From positions 1 to 64,000 of the forward strand of contig NZ_JACHZR010000003.1 in the NCBI RefSeq assembly GCF_014193695.1: a stretch of 64,000 nt of DNA, written 5' to 3'. The notes beneath the pieces are model-generated. The model had not been told where the DNA came from, searched no databases, and worked only from the letters and a program-made list of their open reading frames with translations. This document shows, in pieces, positions 19,746 to 27,620 of this stretch (its first letter is position 1; each line of letters starts with the position of its first letter). The position numbers were made by a program, and so were the translations under genes. This DNA is from Rhizobium sp. BK316. GTDB lineage: Bacteria; Pseudomonadota; Alphaproteobacteria; Rhizobiales; Rhizobiaceae.

Positions 19746-19824
19746 TGACAAAGAATAGCGAATTTTTCGTAGAAGGGAACGGGACTAGACAGGAGGCGAC
19801 CTCGAAACAGAAAGGTTGCCGAAC

Positions 19825-20607
19825 ATGAGTTCTTCCAGTCTCAATCTTACGCTTATCGGCGGACCGACCGTGCTGATCGAATACGGCGCGCTCCGGCTTC
19901 TGACCGATCCGACATTCGACCTGCCGGGCCTCTACAGGGAAAAGCCCGTCCGCTTCGAAAAGACCTCCGGTCCTGCCTTGTCCGTCGAGGAGATCGGCCG
20001 GCTGGATGCAGTGCTGCTCAGCCACGACCAGCACCTCGACAATCTCGATAGCGCCGGCCGGGCGATGCTGCCGACGGTCGGCACCACCTACACGACTAAG
20101 GCCGGTGCAGAACGGCTGGGCAGTAATGCCCTTGGGCTTGCTCCATTCGAAACCGTCACGCTGGAAGGCGCTGGCGGCGAGAGGCTGCTGGTCACGGCAA
20201 CACCGGCCCGTCACGGCCCTGTCGGTATCGAGCCGATTTCCGGCGACGTGGTCGGCTTCGCACTCGGCCGCGAAAAGCCGGGCGACCTTCTCTACGTGAC
20301 CGGCGACACGGTCTGGTACGAGGGCACGGCCGAGGTTGCGCGGATCTTTTCTCCCAAAGTCGTGCTGTTGTTTACGGGCGCTGCCGAGCCTCGTGGCCGC
20401 TTCCACATGACGATGGGCAGCGAGGATGCCCTAGAGGCGGCCCACGCCTTCCCGAACGCGCTGCTCGTGCCTGCGCATAACGAAGGCTGGGTACACTTCC
20501 GCGAAAATCAGGACCAGCTCGCGCACGCTTTCTCGGTCTTCAACCTCGATGACCGCCTGAAGCTCTTCGAAAAAGGCAAACCGCTCGTCGTCGACCTGAC
20601 GGCCTGA
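19825..20607 (+). CDS. MBL-fold metallo-hydrolase (UlaG-like)
   Basis: A 260-residue metallo-beta-lactamase-fold protein. LTLIGGPTVLIEYGALRLLTDPTFD is the N-terminal signature of UlaG-like lactonase relatives. The metal motif is LLSHDQHLDNLDS, and further metal ligands are likely in PARHGP and YVTGDTVWYEG. It may hydrolyse a lactone or act on a small acidic metabolite; the substrate is unknown. It is first in an operon with an SDR and a tautomerase under the divergent LysR gene. ATG 19825 is favoured over TTG 19816. Confidence 0.82.
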   Translation: MSSSSLNLTLIGGPTVLIEYGALRLLTDPTFDLPGLYREKPVRFEKTSGPALSVEEIGRLDAVLLSHDQHLDNLDSAGRAMLPTVGTTYTTKAGAERLGSNALGLAPFETVTLEGAGGERLLVTATPARHGPVGIEPISGDVVGFALGREKPGDLLYVTGDTVWYEGTAEVARIFSPKVVLLFTGAAEPRGRFHMTMGSEDALEAAHAFPNALLVPAHNEGWVHFRENQDQLAHAFSVFNLDDRLKLFEKGKPLVVDLTA

Positions 20608-20655
20608 GCTTCCCAACACGTGGCGCAAAGCGCCGATCTTCCAAGGAAAGATGTC

Positions 20656-21369
20656 ATGAGCAATGAACAGAAAGTCGCAGTCGTTACCGGTGCTTCGCAG
20701 GGTATCGGCGCAGGTATCGTTCAGGCCTATCGCGATCAAGGATATGCGGTCGTCGCCAATTCGCGCAACATCCAGCCGTCATCCGATGCGGGCGTTATCG
20801 CAGTCCCCGGCAACGTCGGTGATCGTGCTGTCGCCGAACAGGTGATCAAGACCGCCGTGGAGCGTTTCGGCCGCGTCAATACGCTGATCAACAATGCCGG
20901 TATCTTCATCGGCAAGCCGTTCACCGACTACACGGTTGAAGACTTCAACAATGTCATCAACGTCAACGTTGCCGGCTTCTTCCACGTCACGCAGTTTGCC
21001 ATTGCCCAGATGCTGAAGCAGGGCCATGGTCACATCGTTCAGATCACGACAGCCCTTGTGGATCAGCCGATCGCCGGTGTTCCCACGGGTCTTGCGACGC
21101 TGACCAAGGGCGGTCTCGATGCCGTTACGCGCGGGCTCGCCATCGAATATGCCAAGAGCGGTATTCGCGTGAATGCGATCGCACCGGGCATCATCAGGAC
21201 GCCCATGCACGCGCCGGAAACGCATGATTTCCTTAAGGGCCTGCACCCGGTCGGCCGGTTGGGCGAGGTGAGCGAAATCGTCGATGCCGTGCTTTATCTG
21301 GAGCATGCCGGCTTCGTGACCGGCGAGACGCTGAATGTCGATGGCGGCCAGCACGCCGGTCGTTGGTAA
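20656..21369 (+). CDS. SDR-family protein lacking the catalytic Tyr
   Basis: A 237-residue short-chain dehydrogenase-fold protein. The cofactor loop TGASQGIGAGI and NNAG (TLINNAGIFIG) are intact. In the catalytic region the YxxxK motif reads A-T-L-T-K (GLATLTKGGLDAV), so the Tyr is Ala, and the Ser position is Thr (VQITTALVD). It keeps the Lys and the IRVNAIAPGIIRTPM loop. Either another residue supplies the acid, or it acts as a non-classical oxidoreductase. The start at 20656 has AAGGAAAG upstream. Middle gene of the LysR-linked operon. Confidence 0.85.
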   Translation: MSNEQKVAVVTGASQGIGAGIVQAYRDQGYAVVANSRNIQPSSDAGVIAVPGNVGDRAVAEQVIKTAVERFGRVNTLINNAGIFIGKPFTDYTVEDFNNVINVNVAGFFHVTQFAIAQMLKQGHGHIVQITTALVDQPIAGVPTGLATLTKGGLDAVTRGLAIEYAKSGIRVNAIAPGIIRTPMHAPETHDFLKGLHPVGRLGEVSEIVDAVLYLEHAGFVTGETLNVDGGQHAGRW

Positions 21370-21433
21370 TAGCTGCAAGGGGAAGCAACGGACGGCGCGC
21401 CTGAAGAGCGCCTGTCCTTCAAGGAGAACGACA

Positions 21434-21679
21434 ATGCCTTATGTGAATATCAAGGTGACGCGTGAAGGCACGGCTCCAGGTGCAAGCAGCACTACGCCGG
21501 AACAGAAGGCCGCGCTCATAAAAGGCGTCAGCGATCTGCTCTTCGACATCATGGGCAAGCCGCATGACAGCACCTTTGTCGTCATCGATGAAATCGAGAT
21601 GGAGAGCTGGGGTGTGGGCGGTCTGCCTGTGCCGGAATACCGCAAGCAGCTTGCGGAAAAGGCAGCGAAACAGAAATAA
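21434..21679 (+). CDS. 4-oxalocrotonate tautomerase family protein
   Basis: An 81-residue protein starting MPYVNIKVTREG, so Pro1 is exposed after Met removal as required for catalysis in this superfamily. The C-terminal half (STFVVIDEIEMESWGVGG) matches 4-OT/CHMI-type monomers, which form hexamers. AAGGAG precedes the ATG by 8 nt. It probably isomerises an unsaturated oxo-acid produced by its operon partners, or serves as an accessory tautomerase; the substrate cannot be told from sequence. Confidence 0.9.
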   Translation: MPYVNIKVTREGTAPGASSTTPEQKAALIKGVSDLLFDIMGKPHDSTFVVIDEIEMESWGVGGLPVPEYRKQLAEKAAKQK

Positions 21680-21691
21680 TACGGCGCAATT

Positions 21692-22003
21692 CCCAGCAAA
21701 GGGGTTACCGCCTTCCACCGTGAAGCGCTGAAATCGGCACGGGACGACAATACGGCCCTCACCAATATCTTTACCGGCCGCTCGGCTCGCGGCATCGTCA
21801 ATCGCATCATGCGGGAGATCGGACCGCTGTCGAAGACCGCGCCGGCATTCCCGACCGCCGGCGGCGCGCTGGCGCCGCTGAGGGTCGTGACCGAAAAAGA
21901 AGGCAGGCCGGACTTCAGCAATATGTGGGCTGGACAGGCCGCAAGCCTTGCGCGCGAAATGTCGAGCGCCGAGCTGACGCGCTATATCGTCGAAGCGGCC
22001 TAG
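21692..22003 (+). pseudogene. C-terminal remnant of nitronate monooxygenase
   Basis: One open frame gives GVTAFHREALKSARDDNT, ALTNIFTGRSARGIVNRIM and DFSNMWAGQAASLAREM. These match the last ~100 residues of nitronate monooxygenase (2-nitropropane dioxygenase-like) proteins. The FMN-binding barrel, about 250 residues, is absent and there is no start codon or ribosome site. The fragment directly follows the tautomerase stop, so a deletion probably joined them. Confidence 0.75.
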
Positions 22004-22060
22004 GAGCCGCCGTGTATGATGCGGATGCGGGTGTCCTGCCCGGACTCCGCGACGGTCATC

Positions 22061-23998
22061 TCAGCCCTCCGTGCCGGCGGCCTTCGCCTGCTGGGCGGCG
22101 CGGAGCGTGGCTGTTGCGGCCGCAGCCGCGCCGTTCTTGTCGTCGCCGCCGACCTGCACCATCGGCTGGGCGAATTCGATGCCGTTGTTCTGGAAGGCTT
22201 CGCGGATCATGGCATAGGCCTTGCGACGGATATAGGTCTGCATGCCCGGCACCGTCGTCATGGCGAAGCTCAGGACGATACCGTAGTCGCCGAATTCCTC
22301 GACGCCCTTCATCTTGAGCGGTTCGATGAAAAGCGGGCCGACCTCGGCGTCTTCTTTCAACTCCGCGCCGATCGTCTTGGTGATCTTGCGGGCCTTGTTA
22401 ATGTCGGTGTTATAGGCGACCGAGATGCGGAACTTGTCGATCACCCAGTCGCGGCTCATGTTTTCCACGGCGCCGAGCTCTCCGAAGGGCACGGTGAAGA
22501 CGGGGCCGCGATGGTGGCGCAGCCGCACGGAGCGCAGACTGAAGCCTTCTACCGTTCCCTTGTAGTTTTTCGCCTGTATATATTCGCCGACACGGAAGGC
22601 ATCATCGAGCATGTAGAAAACGCCGCTGATGACGTCCTTGACGAGGGTCTGCGAGCCGAAGCCGATCGCCACGCCGAAGATGCCCGCGCCGGCGATCAGC
22701 GGACCGATCTGGACGCCGAGCTGCGACAGGACGATCAGGCCGGCCATGACCGCCACCATGACGGCGAGCGCGTTGCGGAAGATCGGCAGTAATGTCCGGA
22801 ATCGCGCGCGTTTCGCCACTTCGGCAGGGGCGAGGCCGGTCGCATCTGCCGAGGTTGTAATGGTGCGGTCGATCCAGCCCTTGGCAAGTTGCCAGAGAAG
22901 ATCGGCAATCAGCAGAACAATGATACCTTTCAGCAGTCCATTGAGGACGGCAGCTAAGGTCGTGTTCTGACTTGCAAGGGAATCCGGACTGAGGCGCCAG
23001 ACGAGAGCCAGCCAGCCGACGGCGAGTGTTATGATGATCGCCCGGCTGCCGCGGACGAGCAATATGCTCCTGGCGCTTCCTGACGGCGCCGTCGTGAGCG
23101 CTGCCGCTGCTCCGCCTATGGCGCGCAACAGATCCGGCAGGACGAGAGCGTAGACGCCGAGCCAGAAAAGGCCTTGCAGATCAAGGCACCAGAGGATCCA
23201 CAAAAGAGCGAGGAAGGCGGTGAGGCCTGTTTTTATGACAATGGATCGGGCCAATGCCGACCAGACCGTTTCGATCGCGAGCGCCAGCAGAAGAAGAGAA
23301 AAACAATAGGAGATGGCCTCCGTGACGGCCTGATCGACGCCAAGCGGTGCGCCGAGCGTCGCGGTTGCCGCGGCAAACAGTGCGATGCCGACAAAAAGCT
23401 GGGCGCGGATGGCGAGCGAGGGGCGGATGCTCTCCACGAGGCCAATCAAGACAGCGGCTACGCGGTAGACGACGAAGGCGGCCAGATAGGCGAGCAGAAC
23501 CAGCCGTGCGAGCGGCGGCCATTCAACGGCGAAGAATATGATCGCAACGACCAGGGTGAAAACCGCGACCGGAAGAAGGCGAGCGACCGGGCCGATCGAG
23601 GGAGACCGGGCGCGCCTGAAGAGCCATTCGGCGGCCGCGCCTGCAGCGACCAGGCCGGCAAAAATCAGGAAGATCGGCGCATAGCCATGCGATACGGCAT
23701 CCTGGCGAGCACGAGCGGCGCCTTCCGACACTTCGGAGGGGATGCGCGGAACTGCAGCAAGAATACCATGGATGCGCGAGCGCACCCGCGCTTCCCAAGT
23801 CGCAAAGCCTGATGGCTGGGCGGCTGCGGCTGTTGCGTCCTGCTCCTTCTTCCGACTTTCCAGCCAGGTTTGGATCTCGGGATCCTGCAGCAGGCCTATC
23901 AACTGGTCGATCTTTTGCTGGGGCGGCGGTGGCGCGGTTTGCGCCGCCGCCGCGGTCGCGACGAGGAAAGCGAGAAGAAATACCCCCAGCCTGATCAT
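22061..23998 (-). CDS. MscS-family mechanosensitive channel, large form
   Basis: A 645-residue inner-membrane channel with a signal peptide (MIRLGVFLLAFLVATAAAAQ), a periplasmic segment, and about eight TM segments before the MscS core. The pore helix is in GPLIAGAGIFGVAIGFGSQTLV, followed by the beta domain (VGEYIQAKNYKGTVEGFSLR, GAVENMSRDWV). It releases solutes under hypo-osmotic membrane tension. GGAGA precedes the ATG. Two copies of the GTACGTTACCGTAAA element lie in its promoter region, the proximal one starting 56 bp upstream of the start codon. Confidence 0.93.
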   Translation of the reverse strand: MIRLGVFLLAFLVATAAAAQTAPPPPQQKIDQLIGLLQDPEIQTWLESRKKEQDATAAAAQPSGFATWEARVRSRIHGILAAVPRIPSEVSEGAARARQDAVSHGYAPIFLIFAGLVAAGAAAEWLFRRARSPSIGPVARLLPVAVFTLVVAIIFFAVEWPPLARLVLLAYLAAFVVYRVAAVLIGLVESIRPSLAIRAQLFVGIALFAAATATLGAPLGVDQAVTEAISYCFSLLLLALAIETVWSALARSIVIKTGLTAFLALLWILWCLDLQGLFWLGVYALVLPDLLRAIGGAAAALTTAPSGSARSILLVRGSRAIIITLAVGWLALVWRLSPDSLASQNTTLAAVLNGLLKGIIVLLIADLLWQLAKGWIDRTITTSADATGLAPAEVAKRARFRTLLPIFRNALAVMVAVMAGLIVLSQLGVQIGPLIAGAGIFGVAIGFGSQTLVKDVISGVFYMLDDAFRVGEYIQAKNYKGTVEGFSLRSVRLRHHRGPVFTVPFGELGAVENMSRDWVIDKFRISVAYNTDINKARKITKTIGAELKEDAEVGPLFIEPLKMKGVEEFGDYGIVLSFAMTTVPGMQTYIRRKAYAMIREAFQNNGIEFAQPMVQVGGDDKNGAAAAATATLRAAQQAKAAGTEG

Positions 23999-24053
23999 TT
24001 CCTATGTCTCCTTCCACGCTGGAAGGATGAGCACAGCCGATGCGTTTATGGGA

Positions 24054-24069
24054 GTACGTTACGGTAAAC
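24054..24069 (+). promoter_or_regulatory. Envelope-regulon element A (upstream of mscS)
   Basis: GTACGTTACGGTAAAC, one mismatch from the consensus GTACGTTACCGTAAAC. It starts 56 bp upstream of the channel gene at 23998 and opposes element B at 24111-24125. Between them GTAAA-type half-sites recur at 24076, 24087 (GTAA) and 24096, spaced 9-12 bp. Confidence 0.75.
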
Positions 24070-24110
24070 TCCGGCGTAAAGGCGGGGTAAGAGGCGTAAA
24101 TGGCGGCGGA

Positions 24111-24125
24111 TTTACGGTAACGTAC
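24111..24125 (-). promoter_or_regulatory. Envelope-regulon element B (mscS / small-ORF side)
   Basis: TTTACGGTAACGTAC, the reverse complement of a perfect GTACGTTACCGTAAA. It faces element A and is 60 bp before the ATG of the small gene at 24185. A GGCGTAAA half-site lies 15 bp before its TTTAC; the same 15-bp offset is seen at element C. Confidence 0.75.
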
Positions 24126-24184
24126 TTCCATCTTGTACCTGTCACTCCATAGTCGGCGGGATGAGCAGGAGGCCCGAATCTCCA

Positions 24185-24484
24185 ATGGGTAAGGAAGGAG
24201 GCATCAAGTGGAACGGCACGGAAACCGCACAGCGCGGGCTGTGGCGGCTCATGCTGAAATTGCCTGCAATGCGGGGCAGACTGCAGCTTCTCGCATCGAA
24301 ATCCCGCTCGCTCAGCGATCTCTTTGAGGCTTATGAGGAAGCGAGCCTAGTCCTGGAACGCCTCATGCGACAGCCCGGGGAGGAGCATCGTCCTATGGTC
24401 GTGGAGTACGAGACCATCTGTGCCGAAATCGAATCCGATATCATTCAGTATGTTTTGGAGCGCGGCTCCAACGTGCCGAATTGA
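24185..24484 (+). CDS. Small cytoplasmic helical protein, unknown function
   Basis: A 99-residue protein I do not recognise. It is predicted almost wholly helical, with a basic first half (RGLWRLMLKLPAMRGRL, LASKSRSLSDLFEAYE) and an acidic second half (EYETICAEIESDIIQYVLE). There is no signal or TM segment. AGGAGG at 24167-24172 is 12 nt from this ATG; ATG 24161 is an alternative start with a weak site. It lies between elements A/B and the membrane-bound regulator, on the same strand as the latter. Confidence 0.6.
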   Translation: MGKEGGIKWNGTETAQRGLWRLMLKLPAMRGRLQLLASKSRSLSDLFEAYEEASLVLERLMRQPGEEHRPMVVEYETICAEIESDIIQYVLERGSNVPN

Positions 24485-24610
24485 GGCGCTGACTCGCGTT
24501 AAAAGAGATCGCCTAATGGTTTTGTTAGAATTTTCAGTTGCAACCTCTCGCCGTCTCGGCGATAAACGTCCCTGTTATGCTTTAGCCTAATCAGCGCGTG
24601 CGGGGCGGTC

Positions 24611-26350
24611 ATGGGTGCTGAAGTACACAACGCAAGGACATGCGAAGTATCGTTGTCGGAGGCCAGGGCGGAACTCGAACGAATTCTGTCCGATCCCAGA
24701 TTCCATGCTACGGAACGACAACGGGCCATTCTGAGGTATCTTGCGGAACGGCGTTTCGCCGGCTGCGAGGAGGGGGTCAAGGCCTATTCCATCGCACTTG
24801 ATGTCCTAGGGCGAGCGAGCAATTTCGATGCATCGAACGATCCGATCGTGCGCATCGAGGTGAGCCGGCTGCGTTCGTCGATCGAGAACTATTACGAGGC
24901 CTTCGGTGCCGAGCAGGATGTGACGATCCACATTCCCAAGGGTACTTATGTGACGCTTTTCCCTCGGTCACATGTGCCTTACGAGCATGACGAAGAAGAA
25001 GTGGCGCTGGAAAGCGATCTGCCCCAGGCGCCTGATGATGTTCCTGTTTGCCCGGCTGTGGAAGGCCCCGCTGCCGTTTCACGTTTTCGCCGGCCCCTGA
25101 TGGTCCATACGGGGATGGCGCTGCTGCTCTGCGCGCTGATTGCTGCCGGCGTCGTTCTCTATGCCTCAAAGCCGTCCCTGACAGTCCGCCCGTCGGTCGC
25201 TCTTTCCATGGATGCGGTTGACACCAGGATGCAAGGCGAGGCCAGCCAGACGCGTGACATGCTGTTGACGGCGCTGACGCAATTCCAGACGCTGACCGTG
25301 GCGAAGGCTGGTTATGCCGGTGCGCGAGCCCAGAAGGCTGCAGGACGGGCCTATGAAATCGACATGAAATATTACGGCGATGGCGATCTCAGGAGTGTCT
25401 GGTGGCAGATCGTCGACAGCCAGTCCGATGATCTCCTGAAATCGGGGCTCGAAACGATTGCCATTGACGGAAAAAGCCCGGCAGCGACCCGCCAGGAGAT
25501 CGTCGATGTTCTTGCGCGCCGCTTTGCAGCGACGCGTGGGGTGATCAACAATATCGAAACGCATGCCAGCAGCGCAGAGTCGATCGGTAACGCCTGCGTT
25601 CTGCGTGCAGAATATCAGCTCGATGACGGCAGTTCGGACAATATGGCCGCGGTGCGCTCCTGCCTCGAACGGACGCTTGCCGCCGATCCGAGCAATTCCG
25701 ATGCCGAGGCGTTGCTTGCGCGCGTCCTTATCGCGCCGGAGGCCGCGGCCGGAGATGCTGTCGTGCGCGACCGTGCTCTCGGTCTGGCGAACCGCGCGGT
25801 TTCGATCGCCCCCATGTCGGATCGCGCCTATGTGGCGCTGATGATGGCGCAGTTCGCTGACGGACGCATCGATGCAGCGCTGCAGGCCGGAAATCGGGCG
25901 ATCTCGCTCAACCCGAGTAATCCGGATGCTGTGGCAAAGCTCGCTTCCGTATTGTTTTCAGCCGGTTACTTCGACGCTGGTGTTGCTATGGCGCAGGATG
26001 CCGGCCGTGCCGTCGATATTGTGCCGCGCGACGCCATGCTCGTTCTTGCTCTCGATGCCTATCGCCGCGGCGACTGGTCGGAGGCCTCACTGCTTGCCGA
26101 GCAGGTGAATTGCACGGATTTCGTCGTGCGCGCCTTGCGCGCTGCCGCACTCGGTCAGCTCGGTTCCGATCAAGCCAAGGCGCGACTTGCCGATGTGCGT
26201 GGCAGGGATCCGGATTTCGAACGGACCCTGCGGCGGAAGCTGGAAGCAAAACGCCTCCAGCCGCTGCTTTCGGCTGAGATCGAGGCAGGTCTCGCCAAGG
26301 CTGGAGCGGTGTTCGCGTTTAATGACGTTACGAGTGCCCTCAACCCGTAA
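24611..26350 (+). CDS. ToxR/CadC-like membrane regulator: winged helix, TM, TPR
   Basis: A 579-residue one-component regulator candidate. Residues ~35-118 fit an OmpR-type winged helix: ATERQRAILRYLAERRF, AYSIALDVLGR, the recognition-helix region VRIEVSRLRSSIENYY, then the wing IHIPKGTYVTLF. A single TM segment spans about 163-186. The rest is predicted outside the membrane and holds TPR-like helices from ~350 on (LANRAVSIAPMSDRAYVALM, GNRAISLNPSNPDAV). Such proteins are often labelled adenylate cyclase-like because of shared N-terminal modules, but no cyclase domain is present. It lies among six copies of the GTACGTTACCGTAAA element, which makes it the prime candidate to bind them. Confidence 0.78.
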   Translation: MGAEVHNARTCEVSLSEARAELERILSDPRFHATERQRAILRYLAERRFAGCEEGVKAYSIALDVLGRASNFDASNDPIVRIEVSRLRSSIENYYEAFGAEQDVTIHIPKGTYVTLFPRSHVPYEHDEEEVALESDLPQAPDDVPVCPAVEGPAAVSRFRRPLMVHTGMALLLCALIAAGVVLYASKPSLTVRPSVALSMDAVDTRMQGEASQTRDMLLTALTQFQTLTVAKAGYAGARAQKAAGRAYEIDMKYYGDGDLRSVWWQIVDSQSDDLLKSGLETIAIDGKSPAATRQEIVDVLARRFAATRGVINNIETHASSAESIGNACVLRAEYQLDDGSSDNMAAVRSCLERTLAADPSNSDAEALLARVLIAPEAAAGDAVVRDRALGLANRAVSIAPMSDRAYVALMMAQFADGRIDAALQAGNRAISLNPSNPDAVAKLASVLFSAGYFDAGVAMAQDAGRAVDIVPRDAMLVLALDAYRRGDWSEASLLAEQVNCTDFVVRALRAAALGQLGSDQAKARLADVRGRDPDFERTLRRKLEAKRLQPLLSAEIEAGLAKAGAVFAFNDVTSALNP

Positions 26351-26361
26351 ATAAGGTTGCG

Positions 26362-26376
26362 TTTACGGTAACCTAC
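26362..26376 (-). promoter_or_regulatory. Envelope-regulon element C (before outer-membrane remnant)
   Basis: TTTACGGTAACCTAC, the reverse complement of GTAGGTTACCGTAAA, one mismatch from consensus. It begins 12 bp after the regulator stop codon. A GTAAA half-site at 26347-26351 overlaps that stop and is 15 bp before the TTTAC, as at element B. The gene it once served survives only as a C-terminal fragment. Confidence 0.7.
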
Positions 26377-26395
26377 GTGTTCGACCTCGGCTTTC

Positions 26396-26557
26396 TGCAA
26401 GCTCGCCTTCGGTGGCCAGTTTCGCGGCTACAAATGGAACGACGCCATTTCCGCAATGGCCGGTTACCGCGCCCTCGGCGTGAACTACAGCGGCGACACC
26501 TTGACCAACGACATCGTCGAACATGGTCCGATTTTGGGTGTGGTCTTCCATTTCTAA
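26396..26557 (+). pseudogene. C-terminal remnant of outer-membrane beta-barrel protein
   Basis: A 53-codon open stretch gives KLAFGGQFRGYKWNDAISAM, AGYRALGVNYSGD and GPILGVVFHF before TAA. The alternating pattern and terminal Phe match the last strands of an outer-membrane beta-barrel. There is no start codon; the frame begins only about 20 bp after element C, so promoter and last strands were joined by a deletion. Confidence 0.7.
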
Positions 26558-26597
26558 GATTGTGCAAGGCGCTCGTGGCAACCAGGCGACCGCCTTG

Positions 26598-27620
26598 TCA
26601 TTGCTCGAAGGCGAAGATCTTTCTCCAGTCGTTTTTCATGTCGACCACCAGCCAGTTCCGGCGCTCGGCCTCGTCCAGAGCTTTGTCCAGCTTTCCAAAG
26701 GCCGAATCCCGATCATAGGCATATTCACGATCGGCATCCGTGTGGTGGACCAGCATCGCGAAGCCGGGATCTTTGCCTGATGTCGTCCAGCGCATCATTT
26801 CGTAGTCGCCATCCGAATTGCCGGCCACGAAGATCGGCCGCTGACCGATGAACTTGTTGATGCCGACGGGTTTGCCGGGACCGTCGTCGATGAAATCGAT
26901 CTTCGGCAGGCGTTTCAAAACCGGCACATCGTCGACGAGATCATATTCGGTGGCAATCGTGCTGCCGACGATCTGGTCGGGCGGGATGCCGTAAAGCTGT
27001 TCCGTCACCGGGCGCATGAACTCGACGCCGCCGCCCGAGACGATAAAGGTTCGGAAATCGTTGGCGCGCAGATAATCCAGCAGTTCACGCATCGGCAGAT
27101 AGGTCATGTCGGTATAGGGCTTGCCGGTCTTGGGGTGTTTCGATGCCGCGAACCAGTCGGTGACGATCTTGGTGAATTCGTCTGACGTCATGTTGGCATG
27201 CGTCGCCATCACGAGGTCTACCATGCCCTTTTCACCGCCTCTCGCGACGCCTTTCAGGTCGCCGCCGAGGATGCTCTTGAAGGGGTCCCTGGTCTTCCAT
27301 TCGGGATGCAGCGGCGCGAGCGTCTTGACGCGGTCGAGCATGAAGCCAAGCTGGACGTAATAGGGCTGCTCGGACCAGAGTGTGCCGTCATTGTCGAAGA
27401 CGGCGATGCGGTCCAAAGGCGCGACATAACCCTCGCCACCCTCCGTGACGGTCGCCTTGACGAAATCCATGATGCGGGTCTTGGCGGGCGTATCGTTCCA
27501 CGAAGGCAGCGGTTCCTGCGCGAGGACCGGGCTCCATGCCGCTGCGATCAGAAGGACGAAAGCGACGACGAGGGAGGCGAGGCTGGCGTCAATGGTTTGC
27601 GTGGACCTGCTTATGGGCAT
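26598..27620 (-). CDS. Exported HAD-family hydrolase
   Basis: A 340-residue haloacid dehalogenase-superfamily phosphatase with an N-terminal signal segment (LASLVVAFVLLIAAAW, cleavage near VLAQE), so probably periplasmic. Motif I is AVFDNDGTLWSEQ, motif II is FIVSGGGVEFM and motif III/IV lies in FVAGNSDGDYEMM. The start at 27620 is set by AGGAG just upstream and overlaps the end of the formylglycine-enzyme gene by 32 nt, so the two are coupled. The substrate is unknown. Confidence 0.85.
   Translation of the reverse strand: MPISRSTQTIDASLASLVVAFVLLIAAAWSPVLAQEPLPSWNDTPAKTRIMDFVKATVTEGGEGYVAPLDRIAVFDNDGTLWSEQPYYVQLGFMLDRVKTLAPLHPEWKTRDPFKSILGGDLKGVARGGEKGMVDLVMATHANMTSDEFTKIVTDWFAASKHPKTGKPYTDMTYLPMRELLDYLRANDFRTFIVSGGGVEFMRPVTEQLYGIPPDQIVGSTIATEYDLVDDVPVLKRLPKIDFIDDGPGKPVGINKFIGQRPIFVAGNSDGDYEMMRWTTSGKDPGFAMLVHHTDADREYAYDRDSAFGKLDKALDEAERRNWLVVDMKNDWRKIFAFEQ

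Noticed and set aside
22016..22792. Long plus-strand reading frame opposite the MscS gene
   Set aside because: Mirror of a high-GC coding strand; rich in Arg, Asp and His with no recognisable fold.
24611..26350. Adenylate cyclase
   Set aside because: Proteins with this N-terminal module are often so labelled, but no cyclase catalytic domain or metal-binding Asp pair is present.
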